A DNA stretch of 47,807 nt, from positions 68,965 to 116,771 of the forward strand of contig BFEA01000349.1 of assembly GCA_003427395.1 (NCBI GenBank), given 5' to 3'. The notes under the pieces are model-generated. The model was given only the letters and a program-made list of their open reading frames with translations, had not been told where the DNA came from and searched no databases. Position numbers and translations under genes: made by a program. Positions 29,891 to 41,269 of the stretch are shown here, one piece after another. This DNA comes from Chara braunii (taxonomy: Eukaryota > Streptophyta > Charophyceae > Charales > Characeae). Within the stretch, counting starts at the first letter, position 1, and every line of letters starts with the position of its first letter.

Positions 29891-30850
29891 ATGCCGATCC
29901 TTCTTTGGTTACCTCATCTACCAGGGTGGACTGTGCACTGACCGATAGGTACTAAGCCTCCAATGCCCTATGGCTATCTCTTCATTAGTTCGCTATTCCA
30001 ATAGTCGGGAACAGGCGGCCCACCGATCCACAGGTAAGTTTCCCTACTCCCGCAGTCTACCTTTCAGCTCTGCCTTTCCGTTCAACTTCCCCAACCAACA
30101 GTCAGATCCCCCTTTTGCACCGCCGTGCTCGACCTCTGAGGTATGTACTCCCTCGCCCCCTTCTATTCCTTGTCATTTCCTACCTCCGTCGTTGCTCCCT
30201 AAGTGGGTCGAGCAACGTGCAACTGCAACCCTCTTTTCTGACAGGAGCAAGCCCCTATCCCTTTCCCTTCCTAGCTTTTCCATTTACTTCTGCATGTTCG
30301 ATCCTCGATGTCCCCACGACTTTATCCAACCGCCGGTAGGTAGGCGCCCGCTACCTCCACCACTGCCATCCGTTTGTAGTGCGTAATCTTGATTCGCATG
30401 ACCATACCTGACCACCCTCCTGACCAGTTCCCTAGAACATCACAAGGTACACCGTCAGTTCACCCTCACGCGCGCAGAAAGATAGCACAAGGCTACTTTC
30501 AGAGCAACGCACCGGTCAACAGGTGAGCATCTCAAACCCCAGGACCGCTCTCACGCTGCTCCCGTCACTAGAATGAGCAAATCGAATGAACCTTCCGCTA
30601 GAGCGTGGACATATATACCGTGGTCCAGCCATACGCGCAGGGAGTTAGAGAGGAGCTTCTTCCATCGATAGGTTGGGCAGCGCCTTGGCAGACAGGTGAG
30701 TCTTCGACACACGCCGGCCTTCCGCTACTTCCACCGATATAACGAACGAAATCAAATGCATCTATCACTGGAGTATGATCCAATACATTCAGCCCCACCT
30801 CGAGGTAAGTACTCCCCCACTCCCATGCAACCCCTTTCCTTTCTAACTCC
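29891..30850 (+). other. Cluster of splice-donor-like sites in C/T-rich sequence
   Basis: Consensus 5' splice-site matches occur at 30034 (CAG|GTAAGTT), 30141 (GAG|GTATGT), 30523 (CAG|GTGAGC), 30696 (CAG|GTGAGT) and 30805 (GAG|GTAAGT), each followed by a pyrimidine-rich stretch. It could be part of a multi-exon non-coding transcript or a degraded gene; no exon frame is clearly conserved. Confidence 0.3.
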
Positions 30851-30889
30851 CATTATACTAACCTACAACAGAAAAATTCCCACGAGAAA

Positions 30890-31385
30890 TGAAAGTTGAA
30901 AAAACATTCCATAAAAAAAAAAACTTCATATTTATAAATGATCATTCCAATGTTCGTCCAATTCTAAGATTTTCAGTTTTATTTGATAAGTTCCCGTCGA
31001 AATATGAGTTTTCCTTTCCAACTACATCTATTTGTTCAAGATGGAATGAAAGTCTGGATGAGTTTATGAAATGCTTTAATTAAACTTTCATTCTACTAAA
31101 ACAAATATCTTCTAATTTAGATCGGATTAACCTATTTATAACTGAAAATCCTTACTTAGAATAACAGTCCAATTACAATATTTCATTAACTCATCCAGAC
31201 TTTCATTCCATCTCTAGCATCCAATTCAAATAAGAAGGGATACCCCATTCTTGGAAGGAAAATTTTCAAGCAAGACGAAAAATTTTAAAATTGGAATGAC
31301 ATTGTGTTACGATGGAATGAAAATTTTAAATTTAGAATGTAATTCTACTATAGAATGATTATTTAATTTTGAGAAATTTTTTTGT
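30890..31385. mobile_element. AT-rich foldback element
   Basis: The core is an inverted repeat: the arm GATGGAATGAAAGTCTGG (31040) and the arm ending TTTCATTCCATC (31212) pair over 32 bp with one mismatch, spaced by 109 bp. Outside it, TCATTCCAATG and TTTTCCTTTCC on the left match GGAAGGAAAATTTT and TTGGAATGA on the right, so the pairing extends outward with decay. No coding sequence. MITE-like origin is inferred. Confidence 0.65.
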
Positions 31386-32477
31386 TGTACCCCTCAAACT
31401 ACTGCGACCAATCAGCTCCCCCGGGTTGAAAACCCCGGATTCGGCTCTTGGCTTGCTCGATATCCCTCAGAAACGGGCGGGACGAGCTCCTTCCTCCCCT
31501 TTTCTTCCGGTCGCCATACCTCCGCGCGACCGTTTTCTTCTCTACCTCCCGAACCACTAACCTTCTACTAGTACTGACCCCGGATCCATGCTCACCCAAC
31601 ATAAAACCCTCGGGGTCGTGCTCCTCCCCACTCGATACTATCGAATATCGAGCGGGCTTTCACGTCATCACTCCTCCCTCGCTCCCGCCGGCTTCTGCCA
31701 TAGCCATCGCACACTAACCTCGCTATCTAACTCCCCCCACACTGCTCCGTTCCAAAAACGGACACGACTACTACATTCGCTCGGTCCGTAAACCCCTGAC
31801 TAGCACTTTCGCACGCCCGATTTCGTTAAGAAACAGGGGATTTTCACTGTCTTCAGCTTCGTCATAGCTCCTCCCCTCTCTCTCAGACGTCGAATGCATC
31901 CGGCGCGAATTCGCGCCATGTTCTTTTTCCATTCTGCTGCTCGCCCGTCGCTCTTTCGTTGCGCTAAGCCGCCCGGTCAGCCTTACTACCCGTCACTCTA
32001 CCGAGCCAGCCCCCACCGTTTCTTTCCAATGCTTCCTGTCTCTACGGCCTCCCACCTCGTTTCTTCGAGACACAGGCCCGACAACAACGGACCCTGTCGT
32101 AGCGGGCGGACGGTTGTTCCAACACCTCCAGCTATCAGAGGGAAACTTCGGAGGGAAACGGCTACCAGTCGGTTCGATAGTCCCTTTTGTGAGCAGCTCG
32201 GCCCCCGCCTCCTAGAGGTACACCGTTGGTCCCCCCCCCTCCTCCGTGAGGGGCCCTCAGCAGAGACCGTTGAAGTCCATAGGGGAGAGGGACCTGGAGG
32301 GGAGAAACATTGACTGGCCTGTCAACGAGGCTCAGTCCTGATGTTACCGGCTGACCCCTAGCCAGTATCACCCACCTGCTGCGGTATGTATCGCGCCCGC
32401 TGATGGGTGCGGCTCCCTCATAATCCCCCACAGGGCTTAAACCCGAATGTGGCTGCTACGCGGCTCCCCCGTAATAC
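31386..32477. other. GC-rich sequence without a recognisable gene
   Basis: Overlapping open frames of 60-140 codons occur on both strands but none has a known domain. GCGGCTCCCYCRTAAT occurs twice (about 32409 and 32460). Confidence 0.4.
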
Positions 32478-32487
32478 TATATAAAAG
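32478..32487 (+). promoter_or_regulatory. TATA box candidate
   Basis: TATATAAAAG fits the TATA consensus and is followed by GC-rich sequence and then TTTGTAATC, as in many plant LTR promoters. No paired LTR or coding sequence was found, so this is tentative. Confidence 0.3.
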
Positions 32488-33075
32488 GGTAACCTCGGCG
32501 TCGCCACAAAAATAGTTTGTAATCATACTTCAGTCAACCCCGCGAACACAACACACCCCCGCGTGACCCTACCGAACCCGAAATGTGGGTCATATACATC
32601 ATGCATTACCGGCCTCTTTGCCTCAAGTGCAACTACAAACCCGAGCCCTAACCACGCCCTATTCCCAACAGCGGTGTGATAGCGGACTCTCGACGACATC
32701 TCAACACACGGGCCCATCAGACGAGGCACGCACTCAAGGTCCCCGATTGTCGGGACGACCATAAAGTCTGGCGTCGTATCCTGCTAGCGCTAGGCCCAAG
32801 GTTGGGTCTAGTTCTGTCGGATGCTCAAATAAACAAACACTGCACGACGTGGAGACCTACCGAAATACTTTCAGAACCATCTTAATCAGAAAAATAAAAA
32901 TCTGGTCGGCAACTATGCCGACTTTCACAACCATCAATCAAAAAAAAGATCACGCGCCTCAAATCTGCGCGCCCACACACTCTTTATTCTTATCAACCAT
33001 CCAGTCAACGTAAGCCACAGACACTGCCGCGCCTCTCGCGGTATACTTAGAACTTCAAACCAAACTATTCCCGGC
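32488..33075. other. No gene recognised
   Basis: Short hairpins only, for example GTCGGC/GCCGAC (about 32906-32923) and CCGCG/CGCGG (about 33028-33042). Confidence 0.4.
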
Positions 33076-33135
33076 CTGTCGTCTGCAAAAACCAGGGCGG
33101 ATACCCTTGTAACGGTATTCGCACCGACAATGCGA
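33076..33135 (+). repeat. 5'-terminal-type hairpin region
   Basis: TGTCGTCTGCAAAA is followed by GCGGATACC (33097-33105) pairing with GGTATTCGC (33114-33122) around CTTGTAAC. The same order, with a different stem, is found at 27811-27870. It starts TGTC like the two complete elements. Confidence 0.6.
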
Positions 33136-33179
33136 TAAGTAGCGCACCATTACGCCGCCCGCTCGAGAGCTCATTCGTA

Positions 33180-33186
<7 letters not shown>

Positions 33187-33254
<68 letters not shown>
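33187..33254. repeat. (CT)n microsatellite
   Basis: About 34 uninterrupted units, then C7. Confidence 0.98.
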
Positions 33255-33256
<2 letters not shown>

Positions 33257-33259
33257 CCC

Positions 33260-34429
33260 CTCCTTGTCAACAGAGTCGGGCGGTTACCTGATCGGGATTG
33301 TGTCTGGGCACTGGCGGAAAGCCACATACACCTGAGAGATATCATGGCCAGGTGCAGAAAAACGGGGTTCGGAGATAAGGTTAGGGGAGCGGGAAAGGAG
33401 TCAGAGCAGAGGAGTGAGAGGCGTAGCGTGGTGAGAGAGTGAGTAGAGGAGACTAAGGAAGTGGAGAAGGGAAATGATATGTACCCATCCGATTACGGGT
33501 TTGAATCGGGGAGTGAAAAAAAATGAGGACGAAAGTTTGGCCAGGTGCATTAAATAAAGGGGAGAAGGTGAAAAAGATGGGGCAAATGAGAAAAGGAAGT
33601 GAGTTTACCTCTTAATGTTTTTTCCATCTTCTAAAGGTAGATTCATGCTCATTTTGTACATTTGGTGAAGACTGGAGTAACACTTGTGCTCACTGTCACC
33701 CTTAGCATCGCCATCCCCGTTGTGATTTTAACCACTAGTTCCACGAGCATGTTGGTCATCATCTGTTTTGCCTGTCTTAACATCACGTGGTAAGAATCGT
33801 CGGAAGGCACACTAAGGCTAACCGTGTGATTGTATCTGCCGCTACCTGCAATCAACCATGCTAATGATCGTTGGAGTTCATGAACTCGGTCGATGATTGG
33901 AGCGAGGTACCTTGCCAAAATTGAAAGAAGGTAAAGGAAGGACGAGTGCATGAGTGAGAAGTTGATAATAAATTAAGAAAGTGTGAATGAGAGGGGGTGA
34001 GTGGAGGATAAGGTGGGATGAAAGTAGTGTACGGAGGTCGGAAAAGTTTATTCAGCAAGGCGTTATGTTTGCTGTTGTGTAGCCAGGTTGTGTTGTGGGT
34101 GGTGTTGGGGGTTGAAAATTCGTCCGATTGCAGTTGGTTGGGGTATTGTTGCTACTACGTCTGTCACTGAGATTGCCATTACCACCGGAGGGACCACCCT
34201 GTAGGAATTGATTGGCTTGAGGCTGAAGCTACAACACACATAATCCGATATGAGTGTCGATGAATATAAACACATGTTTTTTACCCCCACTTGGGGGGGC
34301 TATGTAGCAGCTTTGGTCGAAGTTGTGTTGATCAGTATTTGGGCTGCTATGCATAGTTTATTGACCATTGTTGCTAGATTGCTGCACACCATTGACGGCA
34401 ATGATCCGTTTCGCCTGTTGCTGATTTCG
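33260..34429. other. No gene recognised
   Basis: Purine-rich on plus at 33360-33600; otherwise anonymous. Confidence 0.4.
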
Positions 34430-34830
34430 TGCAGTTGCTGACTCTCAGGGTCGTGTAGCTGATGATTTTTCAAGCCTGTGCAACTACTATCTTCTCCGAC
34501 TGGCACAACTGCTGTATTTTTGGTTCGTGCAGTTGATGATTTTTCAAGTCTGTCCAACTGCTATTTTCTCAGACTCGTGCAACTACTATATTTATGGTTC
34601 ATGCAGTAACTATATTTTTGGTTCGAGCAACAGTTGTATTGTTGGCTCATGTAGTTGTTGATCCTCTCATATTGTGCAGTTGCTAACCCTTCTGGCTGGT
34701 TTTTAATCATTGTGGCGAACTTCTATCTAGGTAGTTGTTTGTTCTTCTTAAATTGTGCAGTTGTTATTCCTTCGGACCAACTTTTAGCTGCTGTGAAGGA
34801 TTTCTGTTCGGGTTAGTTGCTTCTTCCTAA
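34430..34830. repeat. About 31-bp degenerate minisatellite
   Basis: Units of the form TCGTGCAGTTGCTGATTTTTC or TCGTGCAACTACTATATTT repeat with many substitutions (for example 34432, 34485, 34526, 34576 and 34604). Confidence 0.7.
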
Positions 34831-34841
34831 TATACCTATTT

Positions 34842-34983
34842 GTGGGGAACTGTTGATAAGGGTTTTACCTCAATCAGGTTTTAATTTGGGATAGTTGATT
34901 TTGCTTCCATTGGTGGGGAACTGTTGATAAGGGTTTTACCTCAATCGGATGTTAATTTGGGGTAGTTGGTTTTGCTTTATGGA
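34842..34983. repeat. 71-bp tandem duplication
   Basis: GTGGGGAACTGTTGATAAGG and the following sequence occur at 34842 and 34913 with about five differences. Confidence 0.9.
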
Positions 34984-34984
34984 A

Positions 34985-35190
34985 CTTCAGGCCGCCTACG
35001 GGATAGGTGGAGCTCTGCCGGAGCGTAGGCAGGGCTTTTGAGGCAGAGAACTTTGAGGTAGATGATAGTCTCACGCATGTGCTCGTATAAACATAATTAT
35101 ACATCTCTCTACATTTGCTTAAAGTATGATTGCGGTAATTATTCATTGTAATTTGGTTTCAGGACATAATCAAAGTTAATTAAAATGAGT
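34985..35190 (-). repeat. Conserved module beside the array, copy 3
   Basis: On the minus strand: GCATAACTCATTTTAATTAA, ATTATGTCCTGAAA, then TACCTCAAAGTTCTCTGCC and CTCCGGCAGAGCTCC. It parallels 28853-29045. Part of it (GCATAACTC...AATTACAA...ATAATTA..CGCAA) also occurs on plus at 40253-40325, next to the array remnant there. Confidence 0.6.
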
Positions 35191-35289
35191 TATGCATGCA
35201 AAGACAGAAACTGTTTGAACGAAATAAGAGTAGACGCAGAGAGATGCATGCTAAATGATGGTTTGCCTACGTTGAACGGGTTCCCGAAG

Positions 35290-36620
35290 GGTCAAACATG
35301 TCTTTTCTGCTAGGTGGTTCAACCGCATGTTTTTTTTACTTAGTTTTCTGATGGGTTGGACATGTCCTCCATGTTAGGTGGTCTAGCTACATGTTCATTT
35401 TATATGCTGTCTGTTGAACTAATTTTTTTTACTATATACGTTCTCCGTGTCAGGTGGCCCAGTCGACCGGATACGTGCTCCGTGTTAGGTGGTCTGGTTG
35501 CATGCCTTATTTGTGTGGTTATTAAAGGGTCGAGCATGTGTTCTGTGTCAAGTGGCCTGACTGCATGCTTTATTTTTGGGTAGACTGGACATGTCCTCTG
35601 TGCTAGGCGGTTCACACAGATGTACATGTCGGCACTATAAAAAACCTAAGTATTAATTTATGCACTGAAAATGAATTGAACAGGCAGGCAATACATGTCC
35701 ACCGTGTTAGGTGGTATGGGGGGTTAGACATATCCTCTGTGTTAGTTGGTTTAGTTGTATGTCATTAATTGAAGAAAATACAGTTTGTTATTCACACCTA
35801 AATTTAAAGTTCGTCANNNNNNNNNNNNNNNNNNNNNNNNNNNNNNNNNNNNNNNNNNNNNNNNNNNNNNNNNNNNNNNNNNNNNNNNNNNNNNNNNNNN
35901 NNNNNNNNNNNNNNNNNNNNNNNNNNNNNNNNNNNNNNNNNNNNNNNNNNNNNNNNNNNNNNNNNNNNNNNNNNNNNNNNNNNNNNNNNNNNNNNNNNNN
36001 NNNNNNNNNNNNNNNNNNNNNNNNNNNNNNNNNNNNNNNNNNNNNNNNNNNNNNNNNNNNNNNNNNNNNNNNNNNNNNNNNNNNNNNNNNNNNNNNNNNN
36101 NNNNNNNNNNNNNNNNNNNNNNNNNNNNNNNNNNNNNNNNNNNNNNNNNNNNNNNNGGTTAGACATATCCTCTGTGTTAGTTGGTTTAGTTGTATGTCAT
36201 TAATTGAAGAAAATACAGTTTGTTATTCACACCTAAATTTAAAGTTCGTCAAGACAGACTTAACATGTCCCCCGTGTTGGGTCGTCAAGTCGTATGTTAT
36301 TATTAGGCAGACTGGAAATGTCCTCCATGCAAGGTGGTTCAATCATATGTCACGTACAATAAAAATTTAGTATAGTTAGTTATCCATATCAACGTTAAGT
36401 ATGATGGTTGTTAAGACAGGCTTGACATATGCACCATGTTAGATTATCAAGTTGTATGTCGCTATTAGGCGGGTTGAACATATCTTCTGTGCCAGGTGGT
36501 CCAGTCATATGTCGCTTACAAAAAAAAATAGGTAAACTGATAATTTACACTTTAAATCGACAGGCTGAATATATCTTTCATGTCGGGTGATTTAGCTCAA
36601 ATGCACTTTGTAAAAAGTAT
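35290..36620 (-). repeat. Tandem array with a GGACATGTCC-type core (block II)
   Basis: The plus strand shows repeated GGACATGTCCTCCGTGTTAG followed by GTGGTCNAGNNGCATG near 35299, 35359, 35440, 35480, 35540, 35590, 35697, 35727, 36267, 36320, 36424 and 36480, at spacings of about 40-105 bp. The core is a palindrome (GGACATGTCC or GACATATC). The minus-strand core is related to the 28-kb array. Pieces also flank the element at 40410-44920. Confidence 0.8.
35817..36156. other. 340-base assembly gap bounded by identical sequence
   Basis: A run of 340 Ns. The 95 bases before it (35722-35816) are identical to the 95 bases after it (36157-36251). Within a degenerate array such identity suggests an unmerged contig overlap rather than a real gap. 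Reading frames drawn across the Ns are meaningless. Confidence 0.9.
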
Positions 36621-37199
36621 AAATAATTATTATAATTTCACACAATTTGCCTTTAATTATTTGTTTTATTAGTTTGATCATATTTTTTCCTCTTTATATT
36701 AGTAAATGTCGCCATGGTCATAGTCTGGTACACTGATTACTACTTGTCTAGAATGTTGATGTAAGACACTAACTAGTCTGCCCACTTGTATATTAATTAA
36801 CGTGATCTTGCTTGTGTCTGGGTCATGACTATAACTATCTCAAATATGAAGTCTATGAACAACATTTAGTAAGAGGAATCTGAAAAGAAATGATGAACAA
36901 AAAACTAGAAAAAGAAAGAGCAATCATTATGAATGCAATGCGGACCATGATTGTCATTTTCACTTTGTTACAATTCCAACATACTACTACGATTATTGAC
37001 ACTCACAAATATTGTAGCCAAATGTGCGTATGTTTTTAAATTGACTACTAAAAGAGGCAGGAAAGTAGGCTCCTGTGTGGGTCGAGCTATTGTCCGAAAG
37101 TTCCTAATCAATTTTAAGACATGGTGTGATGTAGCTCTCGACACGGGCTATTTCATTGTACGATGGGTTACTTTAGATTAAACTAATTGAAAGAGTAGG
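36621..37199. other. No gene; AT-rich
   Basis: Nothing recognised. Confidence 0.5.
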
Positions 37200-38420
37200 A
37201 ATATAAACTCTCGTAAGGGTTGTACTACAATAATTTTAATGCATTTTTTAAGAGTGTAGTAAGGGTTCACGTGTGAACTGAACTTATTGCATAATTGATC
37301 CCCTATTCTGATGAAAAATAATGATGTGAGGGTTGCCGTGTAAGTTAAACTCATTGCGTGATTGATTCTTTATTTTGATACAGTGAGGCTCCCGTGTGAG
37401 CTAACTCACTCCATGATTGATTCCTTATCGTGATGTAGTGAGGGTTCTCATAAAAGTTAAACTCGCTCCGTGTTCGAATCCTTATTCTGTTTGATTTCAA
37501 AAGAAGTTGGTGAGGGATTATGAGTGAGCTAACTCACTACTTGATCGAGTCTGTTTACCTTAACTGATTGGGATATAACCCCCGTGCGGGTAATCTTATC
37601 GTGACCCCGTGCATGTTATCTTATCACTAATTATTATCTAGACCCCCACGAGGATCATCTTATCATAAATCACCTTTCAAACCCTCGTGCGGATCATCTT
37701 ATTACTAATCATATTTCATACCATCGTTTGAGTCATTCTATTATCAATTTGAATTTTAACTAATGAGTATTGAAAAATAAGTGGTCGGATATTCCAGTGT
37801 GAGTTATCCTTCTGCTTATTTTTCTGCTTTTTCATATACAATTTGTCTGTTTAACACTCAACAAGTGGTACGATACTCTAATGTGGGTCATCTTATTACT
37901 TGTTGATGTAAGACTACACAGTATTCGATGGGAAATAAGGGGCTTCCCTGAGGGTCATCCTATTACTAACTCAAAGTCTGCACTAATTTATACTAAAATG
38001 TAATGTGATACGATTTGTCTGTTGGACGCTAAAACTGTCAGAGAGATGCTCTAATGTGCGTTGTCGTAACGTTTGTTTAACATTCGAAGGTAGTTGGATA
38101 CTCTAGTGTGGGTCATCTGACTACTTGTGTGTACTAAGTTTGTCTGATATTGATCAAGTGGTAGAAAACTCAAGTGCGAGTCAATCTACTACTTGCATGT
38201 GCTCAAACTAAGATGAATTGGGAGAAAGAAAGAGTGATACTTTAGCGTGGATATCCTTGTTACTTATCTGAGTATTAGATTGATCGGTTTCATAAAGTGA
38301 CATAATAGAGATTTAAGTGTGAGTCGTCCTACTGCTCGATTGAATCAACATTAACAAGTACGAAACGAAGTGGTAGGATTGAGGTTTCAGTGAGACTCTT
38401 TATATTGTTTGCTTACATTT
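37200..38420 (-). repeat. Degenerate tandem array, block I
   Basis: Repeats of about 50-65 bp with cores such as GGCTCCCGTGTGAGCTAAC, CCCTCGTGCGGATCATCTTA and GATACTCTAGTGTGGGTCAT. The reverse complement matches the 18.65-19.3 kb array. Orientation relative to block II and the module is the same as at 18.6-20.8 kb. Confidence 0.65.
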
Positions 38421-39480
38421 AGTCTGATTAGACTTTGAAGTTCATGAAAATTAATGTAGATGACAGTTTCTTAGATACGATCTAATAAGAAGTCTGAGAG
38501 ACTATTTTTTTTAGAGGGAGTTATACTACTATCGTAGCATGCTTCGTTGGATTTGAAGCTCAAATTATTGAACTTCAATCAAAATAGTACGATATAAAGG
38601 GTGTTGAGATCTCGTTGACCTATATGTGATTGCCAGTCATCTAAATCGATAAATTGGTTTAAGGAGACTCATGATAAGTTCACACAATACTATATTTTGT
38701 TATTTCATGATAACAGGTCAGTTTGTCGACTCAACCCTCATCCACCTTCGACACTCAAACTTTGCATCAACCCCTGCACCAAAAGATATTTTTTATTTTT
38801 CGGGTAATTGTCTGAAAGGTATGTGTTTGGTAAAAAAAAGTCAATGAATGATTAAAACCATATGAGACTGAATGACTAAGTCAACAAAAAATTGTCTGAC
38901 TGTGAAAGATTTGAAAGTGTAAGTGCAATGTGAGTGAATATGAACAAATAATTTTATGTTATAATTGTGTAATGTATTTAATTTTTGTTTGCATGTCAGT
39001 AAGATGATGATCAATGTGTTATCACAACGTAACTCACATTGACAAAATTATACTCATTTGGACATTGAACCATTCAATGACGCGTAACTTTTGTACATTT
39101 GGTTGAACTATGAATTTTTGTGTTTTTTTTAATATTAATTGAATTAGGAACATTGGTAGACCCAAAAGCTTTGTATATTTTATTTTTTTAATTAAAATAT
39201 TATAAACCTATCTTAATTTTTAATACATAATTGAAAGGCCGAAAGCAAGTGTTTGTTTTTTTTCAAAGGTTAAAAATTTGTATATTTTTATGTTTGTTTT
39301 TGCTTGTGTAAAATGCAAAGACATCTCGTTGCCTTTAAGTCTTAACCCTTAACGCTTATTCGTTATATGCACACCTATTGAAAAATATGTATCTGATATA
39401 AATAGGTTATGGGTTAAGGGTAAATGCGTCGTATGCGAGAAAGTTTATCTGTCAAGTCGACCCGAATTATAAGTCGGACT
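38421..39480. other. AT-rich sequence, no gene
   Basis: No frames of note, no repeat family recognised. Confidence 0.5.
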
Positions 39481-40250
39481 GTGAGACTAATACTATGATG
39501 CGCGATGAAAATACGGATCAGTCTTAGGTGTTCTATCGAGAATATACATATGCGACAACGATTGAGCAAACACCTTTGACTGACTTACTTTTGCAATTGC
39601 AAATAAAAACCTTCGCACATGGGTTAATAGCTCGGTAGGAATACACCTACCTAAAGGTGGTTACAACCTTTTAGATAGAGGTAAGTTGTACCTCGGGAAT
39701 CTTTGTCCTGTCGCAAGCACAAATGGTTAACAGGTACCCCCACTATCCACCCCTAGGGTAACCTTCACCACCCTAAAAAGTGCAGTGGGGATCATGTTTT
39801 TTTTTTTTTTTTTTTTTTTTTTGCCCTGTTTTGTTTTTGGTCAAGGTCTGTATGTGCTAAGCTTGGTGTTTTTTTGGTTCTTGGAGATGGTTCTTTTGAA
39901 AATCGTGAAAACAGGTAAATTGAAATGTTAATGAAATTTCATGAAATTACACTTTTGGTTTGCAGTTTTATATGTTTTTAATTATTATTATTATTATTTT
40001 TTTACAATAAGTTAATAAGAAGTGCACTCTACAGATTGGTGTGAAGTATGGTTATAATGACCCTTTGGTTTTCTTATAAATGGGGTTGAAAATTGTGGGG
40101 TCGGTTAACCTTCTGTCGTCACAGGGAGTCGTGAGAGGTATAGATCGCACGCACGTGGTATCGTCATTCATAAACTCTTTATTTACTTCTACGTGATATG
40201 ACCGCGAGGTCCAACAGTTACCAGAACGTGTGGGACCGTCGCGCTCGACA
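39481..40250 (+). repeat. 3'-terminal domain copy split by an insertion
   Basis: 39481-39720 carries the first half: CTACCTAAAGG (39647-39657) pairs with CCTTTTAGATAG (39667-39678) with one bulge and one mismatch, followed by GTAAGT (39681-39686). 40111-40250 carries the end, with GGTCC (40208-40212)/GGACC (40233-40237) and the terminus GCTCGACA. About 390 bases between them, including T26 (39797-39822), are absent from other copies. Confidence 0.65.
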
Positions 40251-40252
40251 AA

Positions 40253-40409
40253 GCATAACTCCTTTTAATTAACTTTAATAAGGGTTTGAAATTAAAATTA
40301 CAAAATTAATAATTATCGCAACCATGACGTAAATATCAATGCTAAGTATGATGACTGTTAAGATATTCTTGACATGTTCCCCCTGATGGGTGGTCAAGCC
40401 GTATGCCAC
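40253..40409 (+). repeat. Module and array remnant at the left flank of copy 2
   Basis: 40253-40325 matches the minus strand of 35190-35115. 40330-40409 (AGTATGATGACTGTTAAGA, CTTGACATGTTCCCCCTGAT, GGTGGTCAAGCCGTATG) matches 36390-36460 of the array. The match resumes at 44921 after the inserted element. Confidence 0.7.
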
Positions 40410-40920
40410 TGTCGAAGCTTACAAAGGTATTTGCTCGGGTTTTCAATGTCGGACGTTGTCCGACTTTTTCGTTAAATTAAGGAACTTGATGAGACTGACG
40501 TCTGCCAAACGTTATTCAGACCAACCTTATAATTGAGAGACCTAATTTTTTTTTTAGAATCTGACGTCACATCGGGAGTCAACGGTATGGACTGTCGTCT
40601 GCGGTTCTAGACTAAGACTACAAGGATGTTCGGTTATGAAAAGACTAAAGCTGGACTATTATATCTAAAAGACTAACAGTCGCGCGATTCAGGGCCTTAG
40701 TAGGTCAGAAAGGTGGTCGTGTCGGGGGTTAGATCCGCGGTGCGAGAAGATTATGAAGGGTTTCATTTTTTTAAAGAAGACCAACAGGCCGATGCCGAGG
40801 CCTAACGGGTTGGGCTGTCAGTTAAGCCGGGGTTATGCAGCCAACCGACAGGCAGGGCCTGCTAGGCCGCAGGCGGGTGGAGGTGGCAAGGCCACAGGCC
40901 GGGGAGATGCCTGGGCTAGC

Positions 40921-40970
40921 TCTTCATATTGAAGAGCTGCTCCTGTTTAATGTGGAACAGGAGCTAGCCC
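40921..40970 (+). repeat. Double hairpin before the tRNA-like head
   Basis: AGCTCTTCA/TGAAGAGCT is followed by GCTCCTGTT/AACAGGAGC, both enclosed by GGGCTAGC (from about 40913)/GCTAGCCC. The three stems could form a cruciform. Copy 1 has a decayed version at about 9915-9970. Confidence 0.75.
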
Positions 40971-41269
40971 AGTAGGTTAACACAGCCGACTCTTATCCAG
41001 CACGTACCAAGATCGAATCTGCAAAGCGTCCTACGAGGGCTAGCTCTTTTTTTAGGAGTAGCACGGCCATCCGGCGCGGCTGTTTTCGGTCGTGCGATCA
41101 CTTAGATCGCGCGGCTGGAAACAGTCGCGCGCATATTAGCATGGCTAAGACCCCTTTGTTTTCCCCCTCCCCGTTCGTAAGTCGTTGAAGCTCGACCAAA
41201 CAGGGAAAACGGGGGGGGCTGAAACGAACAAGACTAGAAACTGCAAAAAAAAAAAAAAAAAAAAAAAAA
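40960..41269 (+). mobile_element. tRNA-headed SINE-like module with A25 tail
   Basis: A box TAGCCCAGTAGG (40965-40976) and B box AGATCGAATCT (41010-41020) are 45 bases apart; the body has a 59-bp hairpin (41074-41132) and ends in A25 (41245-41269). It is homologous to 9960-10334 at the same relative position. Confidence 0.6.
41074..41132 (+). repeat. 59-bp GC-rich hairpin, copy 2
   Basis: GCGCGGCTGTTTTCGG pairs with the CTGGAAACAGTCGCGC side, and the inner GATC/GATC flanks a short ACTTA loop. Paired differences from copy 1 (10076-10134) keep the fold. Confidence 0.85.

Noticed and set aside
35711-36370. Long frame across 35.7-36.4 kb
   Set aside because: It consists mostly of the 340-base N run flanked by a duplicated 95-bp sequence.
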